Below, in pieces: positions 46,527 through 57,517 of a stretch of 64,000 nucleotides of DNA. The DNA is from Carallia brachiata (Eukaryota > Streptophyta > Magnoliopsida > Malpighiales > Rhizophoraceae). Position 1 is the stretch's first letter. Every line of letters begins with the position of its first letter. The DNA lies in assembly GCA_021464245.1 (NCBI GenBank), contig JADCRB010000030.1, positions 4,160,367 through 4,224,366 of the forward strand, read 5' to 3'. Made by a program: the position numbers and the translations under genes. A model generated the notes under the pieces. The model saw only the letters and a program-made list of their open reading frames with translations. It made no database searches and was not told the DNA's origin.

Positions 46527-47399
46527 CTATCCATTTCTGACATACAGCAACAACTGTAGCCTGGATTTCTGACTTTGCAAGAGAGTGGCCAGGTTAGCCA
46601 ACGCGTCTGCCTGAGTGTTTTCTCGTCGAGGCCCATGCTCCAAGGTGATGCTTTCAAATTCATCCATTAGCTGTCGAGCACGTTGATGGTAAGGCGCAAG
46701 GTCCTCTTTCTTCACGTCATACAATCCTGTAAGTTGGTTGATGACGAGCTGGGAATCTCCATGGACTTCTATAGTTGGAATCTTCATATCGACAGCCATT
46801 TGAAGACCAATGATCAAAGCCTGGTATTCAGCAACATTATTTGAACATAACTCACCGAGAATGATAGCATATGGTAGTATTTGTCGTTGAGGAGTGACAA
46901 ACACTATGCCGGCACCAGCACCATCACGCCTTGCTGCACCATCAAAGAACATCGTCCATGGTGGCAGTGTCTCAATGTAAAAGACCTCTTCATCTGGAAG
47001 ATCATCTGTGAACTCCCAATCTGACGGAACAGGGTGATCTGCAAGGAAGTCTGCTAGAGCTTGTCCTTTGACTGCTTTTTGAGGCACGTAGACAATGTCG
47101 TAGCTTTGTAGGATTACTGCCCACTTGGCAAGTCGTCCTGACAAGATTGGTCTGGATAAGATATATTTGACAGGATCAGCTCTGGCAATGAGACGTACCG
47201 TGTGAGCTTGCATGTAGTGCCTCAGCTTGTCAATGGCAAAGAACAGTGCTAGACATGTCTTTTCAATGGGCGAATAACTCAGCTCCGGACCGTTTAGTGT
47301 TCTGCTCAAGTAGTACAGGGCAACTTCCTTTCCCTGCTCATTTTCCTGTGCAAGCAAGGCTCCCAAAGATCTTTCCTGCGCTGCAATGTAGAGAATCAA
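46527..47399 (-). pseudogene. RNase H plus second (archaeal-type) RNase H of the Tat element
   Basis: The N-terminal half is the usual RT-linked RNase H (ERSLGALLAQEN, then LAKWAVILQSYDIVYVPQKA, then ALADFLADHP). The C-terminal half is a second RNase H with acidic residues in MFFDGAARRDGAGAG, NVAEYQALIIGLQ, VHGDSQLVINQL and TQADALANLA. The dual arrangement is characteristic of Tat elements. Open for 290 residues but separated from RT by a frameshift near 47450. Confidence 0.9.
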
Positions 47400-47452
47400 C
47401 GACTTTCCTTGAATTGGAGCACCTAGGACCGGTGGATTGGAAAGGTACTTCT

Positions 47453-48229
47453 TTATGCTTCAAAGGCTTTGCTGCAAGCTTCGTCCCACTCGAAGTTGAC
47501 ATCCTTCTTCATCAACCGATGGAAAGGTTGACATCTCCCAGCTAAATTGGAGATGAAACGGCGAATGTAGGCCAGCTTTCCTTGTAGACTTCGCAGCTCG
47601 TGCAGGTTTTTAGGTTCAGGCATCTTTTGAATTGCCTCAACCTTTGACTGATCAACTTCGATTCCACGATGGCGCACCACGAACCCAAGAAACTTTCCTG
47701 ATGTGACACCGAATGCGCACTTGAGAGGGTTCATTTTGAGCTGATGCCTCCGAAGTCTTTCGAACACTGTCTTGAGATCCTCGAGGTGGTCTTTGCGCTT
47801 CTTAGTCTTTACAACTAAGTCATCAACATAACATTCTACAATCTTGTGCAGCATGTCATCAAAAATTTTTTGCATAGCACGTTGATAAGTGGCGCCAGCA
47901 TTTTTCAATCCAAACGGCATAACTTTGTAGCAGTATATACCTTTTGGGGTGCGGAATGCTGTCAACTCCTCGTCTTCTGGTGCCATTCTGATTTGGTTAT
48001 AGCCTGAAGAACCATCCATGAAGGACAATGCTTCGTGACCCGTTGTTGCATCGACTGTGATCTCCGTTATGGGCAATGGAAAGTCATCTTTCGGGCAGGC
48101 CTTGTTAAGATCTCGAAAATCAACACATACCCTCAACTGTCCATTCTTCTTTCTTACCGGGACAATGTTGGCAATCCACGTTGGGTAGGTGACCTCTCGG
48201 ATGAAGCCGGCATTGATCAGCTTGTTCAC
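47453..48229 (-). pseudogene. Reverse transcriptase of the Tat element
   Basis: RVT_1 domain with RVCVDFRDLNKACPKDDFPL, FMDGSSGYNQI, MPFGLKNAGATYQRAM and the catalytic YVDD (ECYVDDLVVKT), then FLGFVVRHRGIEVD. The frame ends just after SKAFEA, where related elements continue into KKYL, consistent with loss of one base at 47450-47453. The N-terminal RT part lies in the frame ending at 48226. Confidence 0.92.
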
Positions 48230-49320
48230 CTCCTCCTCGATTTGTGGAATGAGTTCCGGGCGGAACCGTCGTTGTGGCTGCTTGACAGAACGACACCCTT
48301 CTTTACTGCTAGACGATGCACCGCAATTTTTGGGTCAAGTCCAGGCATTTCTTTGTAACTCCATGCGAACACGTCCCTGTATTGACTTAATACCTGAACA
48401 TATTCTTGCTCTTCTTCTGCAGTAAGTAAAGCACTTACAAATGTAGGTCGAGGATCTTCCGGAGAGCCAAGATTGACCTCCTTGAGTTCATCAACAGTTG
48501 CTTGGCCACCATCTTCAAGTTCCGGGGGAGCCTCCTTCACTTCACCATCTGATGAGTCAGACTCAGCCTCCTCGCTGATTGTGACATGAAATGTGGAGCC
48601 TCTGACTTCACCTTCTTTGTTTGACTGGATAAGCCTGTCTTGTTTGGTGGTGGTGGTGATGGCACGTGCATCAGCTGCTCGGCTTCGGCTCTTTAGCGTG
48701 ATCCGCACAGGTGACTTCTCCTGATAGCCTAAGCCAGGTCGGGACTGTGATGTTTGAGAAGCGGCGCCATGTGTGGACGGCAGCGTACCCATTGTGCTCG
48801 GGTTTGAGAAGTCATAGCCCGCCTTTGCCAAAAGCTTGTATGCATTAGGATCAAATCCTTCATGTGTTCTTCTTTCTGGAAGTGAGCCGCCTTCGACTGC
48901 CCCCGTGTGTGGTTTGACGAAGCCTTTTAATGGTTTTGAAGACAAAACCGGCTCAATCTTTGGTATCGGCAGAGTGTAAGTCTCCTTCAGGTTGTGCAGC
49001 TCCTTTGTTTTGGGTTGGCTATGACCTTGCTCCTGTTTAAGATCAATACAATAAGAGAAAGGGGGTTGACCTTCTGAGCGTCGTGACTTCGGCACATAGC
49101 GTAGGACTGGAGTGGAGCTTGAAGATGCAACATCCTTACGGAGTTCAGCAGGCTGTGGCAGCTTTTCATTTGTTGGAGCCTGGGTTGGCATTGGCAGGTT
49201 CTTCGACAGCTTTTCCCTTTTTGTGGATGCCCCCAGTCCAAGTAGCTTTTGATGGAATGATCTCCGGATTGTCTGTGTCGGTGTAGAAGACTGCATCCGC
49301 CAAATATGATTCAGCATCAT
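48226..49320 (-). pseudogene. Protease-RT connector of the Tat polyprotein
   Basis: Open 364-residue frame with low domain content. It holds a spacer rich in S, T, K and E. Near the end AEEEQEYVQVLSQYRDVFAW, then SYKEMPGLDPKIAVHRLAV, is the typical entry to plant Ty3 reverse transcriptase. The frame shifts after AVKKG, before the RT core. Confidence 0.75.
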
Positions 49321-49681
49321 CGAACGGCTTTAAGTCAGCATTGACCTTTTGAACACCACCATTGTAGTACTTGAAGCACTGATGCAGGCTTGAGAGCACA
49401 ACTCCATTTCCATGAATCCACGGTCGTCCTAGCAACATCTTATATGTGGTACGTGCATCAATCACGTGAAATAGAGTGCTAGAAGTGAGATTACCGATAG
49501 TTAGCTCCAAGCGAATCATCCCAATTGCTTTCTGTCCTCCTTGATTAAAGCCATGAATCATCAAGCGGCTGTCTGATAATTCATCAATGCCGATGCCGAG
49601 CTCCTTTATGGTGGATTTTGGGATAATATTGACTGCTGAGCCATCGTCGATCAGAATACGTCGGACCTTCTGTTCTTTCAC
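49166..49681 (-). pseudogene. Aspartic protease of the Tat element
   Basis: Active-site region RRILIDDGSAVNIIP (the D-x-G/S class seen in Tat elements), then TYKMLLGRPWIHGNGVV and LHQCFKYYNGG, as in related plant proteases. It overlaps the connector frame at its C-terminal end, indicating a frame change around 49300. Confidence 0.85.
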
Positions 49682-51693
49682 ATAGCCTGATACATACAGC
49701 GGCCGATTGTGGGGTTTGGACCCCAGCAGGAGATCCTCATCTGAAAATGAGATAGCAGAGTAACATCCGACGTGATTTTGGCCGCCTGTTGCTCCGCTGA
49801 GTTAGAATCATTTGATGGCTGTGATTCAGCTGAGGTCTGGAGAGTATTGCTGACTTGATTTTGCCACACTTCTGTTGATTGCAAAGCTATAAACAGCTGA
49901 GGGTTAGCGAGAAGGGTTTGGAGAGCTTCATATACCTTCTCCGTTGTCGACTTTTTGTTGTCGAGCGGCTCCTCCTTACGGTGTGTCACTCTTCTGATGG
50001 TTTTGAAGTGATGGTGGTTGGTTTGCCGAGGTTGCCTTCCTGGTCCAGAATGATTTTATTCTGGCTTGAGCTTCATGATTAGCTCCTTCAGGACGAAACA
50101 CTTCTCGGTTGGATGACTTACTATCCGGTGATATTTGCAGAATCTCGGATCGCTGACTCGATCCTTTTCATTCGGCCGCTTGCACTCTGGGAGTTCGATC
50201 AGCTTCGCCTCCAAGAGTTGTTCAAGAATGTCGGGGACGTCTGAGTCGGGGAATGGATACTGCTTCTGCTCCAACTCTCGCAATGTCACCTTCCGCCTTT
50301 CCTGTTGTTTTGGCTGAGTTATTTGGGTCGGAGGATTTACTTTAGCTTGGCGCCCACTTTTACTGGTGCGGCTTCAACAGTCATCACTTCTTTCCTTTTC
50401 CGGAGCTGTTGGGTTTCTTAATCTCCCTTCTGCCCCCTTGCTGGTCCAACTGGATGGGAACCGTGCCTCCGGAAGTCTGGATGCTTATCTCCATATCATG
50501 TGCGCGGGTCGCCAGTTCTTCGAAAGTTCGGGGTTTGACACCCTGCAGGATGTATAACAGCTCCCAATGCATTCCCTGGATGCACATCTCACGGCAGAAG
50601 TCTCAGGCGATCTTTGCAGTCCAAGCTGAGGGCACGCCATCTGTTGATGTATTCGACAACGGGCTCTCCTTTCCTTTGTTTGGTGCTGGTAAGCTCCATC
50701 ATACTTACCGTCCTTCGAGTGCTGAAAAATCTGTTGAGGAACTCTCGTTGTAGCTGTTCCCAACTGTCGATCGATTCTGGTTCAAGATTTATGAACCAGG
50801 TGAAAGCGGTCTCCCTGAGTGAACGAACAAACTGCTTCACCAAGAGATCTCCATAAGTCCCTGCGTTGTTGCAGGTTTCAACGAAGTGGGCGATGTGCTG
50901 TTTGGGATCGCCTCGTCCGTCGAATTGTTGAAATTTGGGCGGCTGGTAGCCCAAGGGCATGTTGAGACTTTCGATCCGTCTGGTGTACGGTTTGACGTAC
51001 ATCTGTGATCCTTGGAAGGATGTAGCTTGTTGCAGTCGGATCGTATTGGCTATCATTTCCTGCAATTGTTGAACAGATAGCGAAGCTAGGGAATTTGAGG
51101 GTGGCAGCTGTGTAGAACTACCTGGTCGCTTTTCTGCAGGGAAGACGTCGGCTGGTGTGGCTTCTGGAGTGAAACCGGGTGGATATGGTTGCTCCTCGCG
51201 GATTTCGGGATCAACTTGGATCGGGGCTTTTCCTTTGAGAGCTGCATCTGTTGATCTTTTTCCTCCACGACTCTGATCAGCTGCAAAATTTTGTTCTCCA
51301 ATTCTGAAATCTTTCCTCTGTGCTGGTTGTGTTGGTCATCATGACGGCAACAGATGAGGCTCCGGGAAAGACTGGGGGAGAAAACTCTTCTGATTCTGTG
51401 GATCTCTGTGAGTGGATTTGTTGAGCAGGCTTCGTCGTGTTGCCCCCGACTTCGATCGGGGTGGGTGATCGACTCCTCCATGCGGCAAGAGAGTCAGGGG
51501 AGAGATCCTGTTGTGCGAGCTGTGGACTCTCCATTTCGATATTTTGTCGGGTTTGGACGGCAAGAAATTGTGTCCGTCCCCGGGTTTCTGGACCTGCGTA
51601 CCCAGGTAGGGTAGTTGATGCAGGCAGTGGAGCCGTTGCCTTCTTTTTGTGGCAGCTGTACTCCTTTTCGGTGCCATTTGATGTGCTGAACAC
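49678..51693 (-). pseudogene. Gag region of the Tat element (several frames)
   Basis: The core gag domain lies at 51065-50589 (YQPPKFQQFDGRGDPKQHIA, then VKQFVRSLRETAFTWFINLE, then WEQLQREFLNRFF). The C-terminal part continues in other frames at 50587-50384 and 50289-50056, with a zinc-finger-like CKYHRIVSHPTEKC. The N-terminal leader lies at 51693-51086. The frame changes indicate at least three indels. It forms the particle shell in intact relatives. Confidence 0.85.
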
Positions 51694-51852
51694 CTGTAAA
51701 ATTTTTTTTTTTCATTTTTTTTTTTTACTTTTTTTTTACTTTTTTTTACTTTTTTTTTTTACTTTTTACTTTTTTTTACTTTTTTTTTTACTTTTTTTTC
51801 GGCTCCCCTTTTACCTCTTTTTTTTTTTTAGGAACAAGAGATGGGAGGTGAA

Positions 51853-51878
51853 GATGTCCACCGAGCGTGCCAAAAATT
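51853..51878 (-). other. Primer-binding region of the Tat element
   Basis: Directly inside the 5' LTR the minus strand reads AATTTTTGGCACGCTCGGTG. TTGGCACGCxCGGTGG is the primer-site type seen next to LTRs of Tat relatives. The matching tRNA was not determined. Confidence 0.6.
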
Positions 51879-52185
51879 TGTAAAGCGTAAATTTCGAACC
51901 TANNNNNNNNNNNNNNNNNNNNNNNNNNNNNNNNNNNNNNNNNNNNNNNNNNNNNNNNNNNNNNNNNNNNNNNNNNNNNNNNNNNNNNNNNNNNNNNNNN
52001 NNNNNNNNNNNNNNNNNNNNNNNNNNNNNNNNNNNNNNNNNNNNNNNNNNNNNNNNNNNNNNNNNNNNNNNNNNNNNNNNNNNNNNNNNNNNNNNNNNNN
52101 NNNNNNNNNNNNNNNNNNNNNNNNNNNNNNNNNNNNNNNNNNNNNNNNNNNNNNNNNNNNNNNNNNNNNNNNNNNNNNNNNNNNN
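51879..52185 (-). other. Start of the 5' LTR and assembly gap
   Basis: 51879-51902 matches the 3' LTR end (TGTAAAGCGTAAATTTCGA) and then runs into Ns at 51903-52185. Sequence after the gap does not match the 3' LTR, so the rest of the 5' LTR is missing or collapsed in the gap. Gap length may be nominal. Confidence 0.85.
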
Positions 52186-52974
52186 ATTTGAACTCTGCCT
52201 TCTTCTCTGTCTTCTTTTGCACCATTTTCTTACCGTTGGTGAGTGGCAAGGAGATCCATCCGTTGGTGCCTTTAAGATTGTATAGCCATTGGTGATATGC
52301 AAAGCTAACTCTTCAAGGATCTTCCAGCCAAGCAACTTGATTTAGATGTGATTTTGTATGCTGGAAAATTTGTGTAGGATCAACGAAATGAAGACTTGTA
52401 GCTGTTGAAGACAAATCAAGGCATTCAAGATTTTCCTTCTTAGTTTGGATAGGTTTTTAGCAATAAATTCTAGATGCAACTTTGAATTTTGCAAGCTAGA
52501 AAGTTTGGCCAAACGGTGAAGATCTTGTAGCTGTTGGGAGATTGATTTCTTGGCATTCAATGAACCAAAAAAATCAATCATTTGACCGAGAGATCAATCA
52601 TCATCAATGCAATGTAATTCCACCAATCTTGTAAGCTGAAACAGTTGGAAATATCTTGGTTGCACAGCTAGGAAGACAGCCAGTCTTCATAGACAAATTT
52701 GACGTAGGATTTTTAGTATGGGTAATTGACCCGTGAATGATTCTTTTAAGAGGTCTAATGCTTGGTCTTCAACTAAGGCAATGAAGCATATAGTTGTCCA
52801 TAGGTAGCATTTTCGAGAGAATAAAATCCATCATCTTCTCTGCAAGAATTTCCAGCCAAGATATTACCATTTTGTTCCCATGATCTTTAAGCCGTTATTC
52901 ATGGACACAAGGGAACAAATCCTTTCAAAAAATTGCTGCCAGCAACTTCACTAAGTTGACAGATTTGATACTTC
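52186..52974. other. Non-coding DNA right of the gap
   Basis: No gene or known element recognised. It contains phrases repeated in varied form (CTTCCAGCCAAG / TTTCCAGCCAAG; CTTGTAGCTGTTG twice), suggesting an old repeat-derived region. Confidence 0.4.
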
Positions 52975-53510
52975 TCAGAAAATGATTCATATCTCTCTCA
53001 ATATAGCCTCAAATCATGTCTCGTTTATTGCAATTGAAAGTAGACTTAACGATCTTTCCGCCTATGTAGAAATCAGAAGCTGATTCCTCTCTAGCGGACA
53101 GCTATAGCTTCTGGAATTTGACATATCCTGTTTGGCATGATAGGCTGTACACCCTTCAGTATTTTGGCAATATCTTCATATACGTATGTTCAATTTATGT
53201 GACTCTTGTCAATTTGAAAACTAGACACAAATATCTTTCTGTCAATATAAGATTCAACAACTGATTCCTTCCCATTTGTTTGCAGTAACCTTTGAAATTG
53301 GACTGATCTCGTTTGCTTGACAGATTGAGCACCCTTCAGTTATTTAGTCATATCTTGCTGTACAGACCTCCAAAAAATTCAATTGTAGAAGCATTGGAAA
53401 CTAGACATCTTGACCTTTTGAACTGTATATAGCTCATTATCTAATTCATTTTCACGTGAACAAACAAGCCTCTGAAAATTGGTTGTACTAGATGATACTT
53501 GCATTGAATG
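52975..53510. repeat. Diverged tandem array, three units of about 170 bp
   Basis: Three successive blocks share, in order, a CATATCT/CTTCATAT phrase, CAATTkrAAAcTAGAC, nTATCTTTCnGnC, TATA and CTGATTCcT. Units start near 52985, 53165 and 53345. Such arrays are common in untranslated parts of plant LTR retrotransposons. Confidence 0.5.
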
Positions 53511-53699
53511 GAACCATTATCAATAGTTATCGCAAGCTTGCATTGCTTTCATTCCAATTTATATTTGTTTGATTAAAAACCTTTAACTGCACACTTGAAT
53601 AAACATATTAGTAACTCTCAATGTTTTGTAATCATCAAAATCGAATAATGAAACTTGAGGGTCTCAACAGGAAAAACAAATGGCCCGAGTCCCAATAAA

Positions 53700-54060
53700 A
53701 GAAGAAGAGGGGGCTCTCTTTTCCAGTCAGAAAAAGTGGCCTTACAAAGGTAAAAAGTTTACGAAATTAAAGAATGATGAAGGAGAGAAGTCAACATGGC
53801 CACAAGACATGAGTAACCAATCAGGGGGAGTTCAATCGCATCAAACTCAAGATTGGTAACGAAGTGAAGATTCAAAGAGGCGATACATCGAGTGCTACAA
53901 CTGTGGTAAGAGAGGTCATTGTGCAAGAGAGTGTTGGTTCAAGGAGCAGACAATGCAAGGGAACATCGCAACATCCAATAGAGATCAAGAGGCATGTTGT
54001 AGCAAAGATGAGTGGGACTTAGAAGCATTGTTCGTAGTGAAAAAAAATAACTAGAGACAC
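53700..54060 (+). pseudogene. Copia-type gag remnant with zinc knuckle
   Basis: The forward frame reads LFSSQKKWPYKGKKFTKLK, a stop, then RRYIECYNCGKRGHCAREC (CX2CX4HX4C at 53893-53934). EAWD-type DEWDLEALFVV follows, then further stops. The order (ALFS, basic linker, knuckle, acidic EALF) is that of Ty1/Copia gag. No pol domain follows. Confidence 0.7.
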
Positions 54061-54612
54061 TTCAAATAATGGAAGCGAGGGTTGCCACCAAGAAGAAGTT
54101 GCCTTGAACGTTGCAATAGTGGATAAAGTTGAGGATAGTCTTCTTGTGGATAGCAAGTTTCATGATGACGTTAATGGACCAGGTACAGGATGTGCATAGT
54201 CTCATATTATTAAATATAAGCTTGAACTAAATAAGTTGAAGGTAAAAATAAAAATGTTGAAAGCTACGTTGTAAGGTATTGTAAGGTAGACACAAATGAA
54301 GGTTAGAAGATTAATGAATGAAAACGATCACTTGAAAAGTTGTGATTGAGAATTTGAAACGAAAATCTCCTGGAGGAAAGGTGTATACTTTAAAAAAAAA
54401 TGAGGGACATACTTCGGAGGGAGTAATATAAAAAAGGTAATCTATAACATGAAGTAAAGATATAAATCAATAAAAATAAAGAGCTCATTAAAGAGAGTTA
54501 AAGATGGAAGATTATTGTTCCTAGTGGCGAAAGTTAAGTGCATTGTAATGGAACATTATTTAATAAGAGTCAATTCGAACAAATATGAGAATATACAGAT
54601 AAAAGGATGGGG

Positions 54613-54965
54613 CGTTGTTTCAATTATGGTAAAGATGGACATTAGGCTTGAGATTGTAAAGCTCAAAATTATAAGAGTAATGCTAAAAAACAAAGATGTA
54701 GTTACAGTTGTTGTTGATTGCTTATAAGATAAAACCCTCCTGGGCATGGTAGAAGTCAAAGCCGAAGTCTAAGTTATAATCAGGATCGTAGGTATAGTTG
54801 GTCAAGATCTTCAACCCCAACAAGAGAGCAAAAGATTGAGAATAAAGGCAGGTCACCCATTCTTGAGAGAAAGAACATATTTCAATTGAAGGATAAAAAG
54901 TATAGCTTAAGTCCTATGAACAACCGAGAAGAGAAACTTGTGTAGAGGGGAGAATTGAAGATCAA
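54613..54965 (+). pseudogene. Decayed zinc-knuckle plus RS-domain sequence, RS2Z splicing-factor-like
   Basis: One forward frame reads RCFNYGKDGH, stop, A, stop, DCKA (54613-54663). In the same frame it later reads PPGHGRSQSRSLSYNQDRR and YSWSRSSTPTREQ, ending at a stop near 54965. Plant RS2Z SR proteins have RCFNCG.DGHWARDCKA followed by an RS domain. The two knuckle stops fall on the W and R codons, and the second Cys is Tyr; all three are C-to-T or G-to-A changes. No RRM is visible upstream, so it is at most a partial copy. Confidence 0.4.
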
Positions 54966-55274
54966 CACAAGATTATCTAGAGAGTTCTAGAAAGGTTCAA
55001 AAACTTATCTAGCTTAGAATAATAATGAAGTTCTTTTGAAAATATCTAAATACAATTTAGCCACTCTTGAGACTTTGGTTGCCAACATAATCTTGTGAGA
55101 ATGTGTTAAAGTGAGGAATTTGTATATCCAGAAGATCTAAATCACCAACATTGAAAAGCTAGAAACCTCTAGCTAATTGGGTAACTGACATAATAAGGTT
55201 ATAAATAGTCATGTACCAGTGTGCTGATGAGTAAAGTAAGAAGAGCCAAATAAAGAGCTGGGGTGTGTGCAAAG

Positions 55275-55799
55275 CAAAGTTTTAAAAACTGAACTGATCA
55301 TTGAACTAGAATGCTAAGAGGTTCAAGGTTTAATTGGTATAACTGTGGTTAAACCAGTAAAATCAGTATTTAATATTAAATATATGAAAATTTTAATATC
55401 TATATATATTATGTAAAAATATTGAGTAAAATGTGAAAATATATAAAATATAAGTATTATATATATATATTATAAGATTATATTTGAAAATTTAAATTAT
55501 ATGTAATTTATAATTTAATATACGATAATATTAAAAAATTAAGTAATATAGTATAGAGGTAAATAATTAAGGACAATGTAATTTAATATAGTTTAATATA
55601 TGTTAAGATGATTAATATAATGTATTTGTAGACATAACTAAATTAATCCCTTCAATTAAGGACAAAGTATATTCTCATTTATATAGTTTTTGTTTTCATT
55701 TGTTAAAAATGAATACACTAATAAATAAATAATCTAAATTATAAATTTGCGATAAAATTAACAAAATACTTATTTTGTGAAAGTAACTAATTTATGTCA
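55275..55799. repeat. Left part of an AACCGG-family repeat
   Basis: AAGTTTTAAAAACTGAACTG, then GGTTAAACCAGTAAAATCAG and TATTTAATATTAAATATATG run parallel to 10140-10260. The core is AT-rich. The sequence is interrupted by Mutator-like element B at 55800. Confidence 0.6.
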
Positions 55800-55808
55800 A
55801 AAAATTGT

Positions 55809-55890
55809 GTGTAAATTACCTTGTACACCGTGTAAATAGGGGATAATTACGATTTACACCGTGAGTTTTTAGAAATTACTTAAAACATAC
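55809..55890 (+). repeat. Left TIR of element B
   Basis: 82 bp, inverted partner of 57436-57517, starting GTGTAAATTACC. Confidence 0.92.
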
Positions 55891-56176
55891 AAAGGCTATT
55901 GTCAGTAAGTCAAATCAAACAGAAATTGTGAAAAAACTAAAATGCCCATATATATATATTAGAATGAAAATACTAAATCACAAAATACAATCCTAACAGC
56001 CTTGTTCTCTCTTCTTTTCTTTGAAACCCTTGGTCGCTTCCTTCTTAAATCTCATTTGATGCATCATTTTTTTTGTGAATAAACTCTCCGATGTTGCTTA
56101 ACACCGGCAATGAACGGCCAGCGATCTCTAGCGGGCGACAAGGAGACTTGCGGCTGTTTCTAATTCGAATGGTGGG

Positions 56177-56383
56177 ATGAACAGCGCCGAACGGCGGCGA
56201 GAGCGTTACAACGCGACATCGATGACACTCGAGTGGAAACGACCTCGGTCGGGTTCTAGCGAGTTTTGGGGTGCGGCAAAGGTTGAGGACAGTAGATTGG
56301 CCGATGTTGTAGCGAAATCTGGTGCTTTTGACTTGAGGCGGCAACGGGAGAAGCAGATTTCGCCTGTGGATGACGGCGGCTAG
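56177..56383 (+). pseudogene. Unidentified coding-like piece in element B
   Basis: GC-rich open stretch reading MNSAERRRERYNATSMTLEW, then KRPRSGSSEFWGAAKVEDSR. It is likely another captured fragment, since its composition contrasts with the AT-rich surroundings. Family not recognised. Confidence 0.35.
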
Positions 56384-56506
56384 ACCTTTGGACTTTTTCA
56401 ATCTACGGCTTTCGCAGCAATTTTGGGCACATGGTAGTCGAAATTGGTAAGATCAGCAGCTTGCAATGCCAGTTCTGGTTTCTAGCGAATGAAACGATAG
56501 CCTCCT

Positions 56507-57000
56507 ATGGAGTGTGCGGCTGACAGCAGTGGCGCGTCTAAGGCGGCTGACTCTCTACCGATTCTCGTTGAGGAAATAATCGAGATAAGCCCTGATACTG
56601 CTGAAATAAAGAAGAGCAAGGTTGGCAAGCAAGAGAACCCAGGGAACAACAAAAAGAAAGGAGAAGGATCATCAAGGAAGAAAGTTCAGACTTTGACTTC
56701 AATCCTCTCTGCCCGAAGTAAGGTGATAGCTTCTTCTTCTTCTTTTTATAAACATTTGTTAAGAATTTTACTGTTCTGGTGTCAGTGCCACACTCATGGC
56801 TTCTAAATATGAAGAAATCTGGGCTCCTGAGGTGGTAATTAGATGATTCAAAATTGGATTTTTACTGGAACAGATAAAAAACTAGATAAGATGATGAGCT
56901 AACTATCTGGTATACTAATTTTGCAGGTCAATGACTTGATATATTTTGCCAGAGCATGTGTCCATGTTATCACAAACCAAGGTCTCATTCAATCGTGTGC
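56507..57000 (+). pseudogene. Captured B-type cyclin gene fragments with retained intron
   Basis: 56507-56722 reads LVEEIIEISPDTAEIKKSK, then GEGSSRKKVQTLTSILSARSK, ending at a donor-like AAG|GTGATAG. This is the N-terminal region of CYCB1-type cyclins. After a jump, 56793-56831 reads LMASKYEEIWAPE, part of the cyclin box (KYEEIWAPEV). A 95-bp GT-AG intron (56832-56926) follows, then VNDLIYFARACVHV. Intron retention means capture from genomic DNA. The cyclin box is incomplete, so no active cyclin is expected. Confidence 0.85.
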
Positions 57001-57002
57001 AA

Positions 57003-57365
57003 TAAGTATTGACAGAAGATGATCAAAGGGAGCAGATACATTCTCATGCCTCAAGGACATCTTGCGTTGCAGTTGAGATGGACATTGGACAACATAACTG
57101 GAAAGGCAACAATGACAAAGAAAAAAAACCTCTATCAAAGAAGATAAAAATAATGTGGGGCTGCAAGGTTGTTGTTTACGAATCTGTGGGGTCTGGAAAA
57201 TCAAGTCTTCTTAGTAGCATAATTTGTAATAGTCCTAGAATCGCTGGGGCAGGAATCAAGGTTAATGGAACCAAAGATTCCAAGAATCTGGGGGTTCACT
57301 TTTGTGTTTTGAAGTTATGGGGGTATTTCAGGAATGTTGTACCATTATTAATGACAATCTTGTAA
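57003..57365 (+). pseudogene. Captured ABCC (MRP-type) transporter NBD1 fragment
   Basis: The frame reads HASRTSCVAVEMDIGQHNW, then KPLSKKIKIMWGCKVVVYES, then VGSGKSSLLSSIICNSPRIA. Plant ABCC proteins have D.A.DIE.G...W, then KIMKG.KVAVCGSVGSGKSSLLS.ILGE.P. Walker A is kept (VGSGKSS), but the domain ends soon after GIKVNGTK. It follows the cyclin piece in the same strand, so a chimeric transcript is possible. Confidence 0.85.
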
Positions 57366-57435
57366 TTATTTTGAAGTTTTATTAACGGTCACTAACTGCA
57401 GGGTGTTATTGGATACCACATTAATTTGTTATTTG

Positions 57436-57517
57436 GTATGTTTTAAGTAATTTTTGAAAATTCACAGTATAAATCGTAATTACCCCCTATTTATACGGTG
57501 TAAAAGGCAATTTATCC
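57436..57517 (-). repeat. Right TIR of element B
   Basis: 82 bp, inverted partner of 55809-55890, ending GGCAATTTATCC on the plus strand. Confidence 0.92.

Larger units (their letters stand above)
42491..51902 (-). mobile_element. Tat-lineage Ty3/Gypsy LTR retrotransposon carrying a WUSCHEL-type homeobox gene
   Basis: Read on the minus strand, the order is: 5' LTR end (51879, mostly in the gap), primer-binding region, gag, protease, reverse transcriptase, RNase H, a second archaeal-type RNase H, integrase, an extra ORF, polypurine tract, and 3' LTR (43283-42491). Both LTRs share TGTAAAGCGTAAATTTCGA at the end abutting 42491 and 51879. The second RNase H domain marks the Tat lineage of plant Ty3/Gypsy elements. 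Gag and pol are broken by several frameshifts, so this copy is probably not autonomous. The extra ORF between integrase and 3' LTR is a WUS-type homeobox gene in the sense orientation. The 5' LTR cannot be compared with the 3' LTR because of the assembly gap. Confidence 0.95.

Noticed and set aside
51788..52335. Open frames spanning the N gap
   Set aside because: Open only because Ns cannot encode stops.
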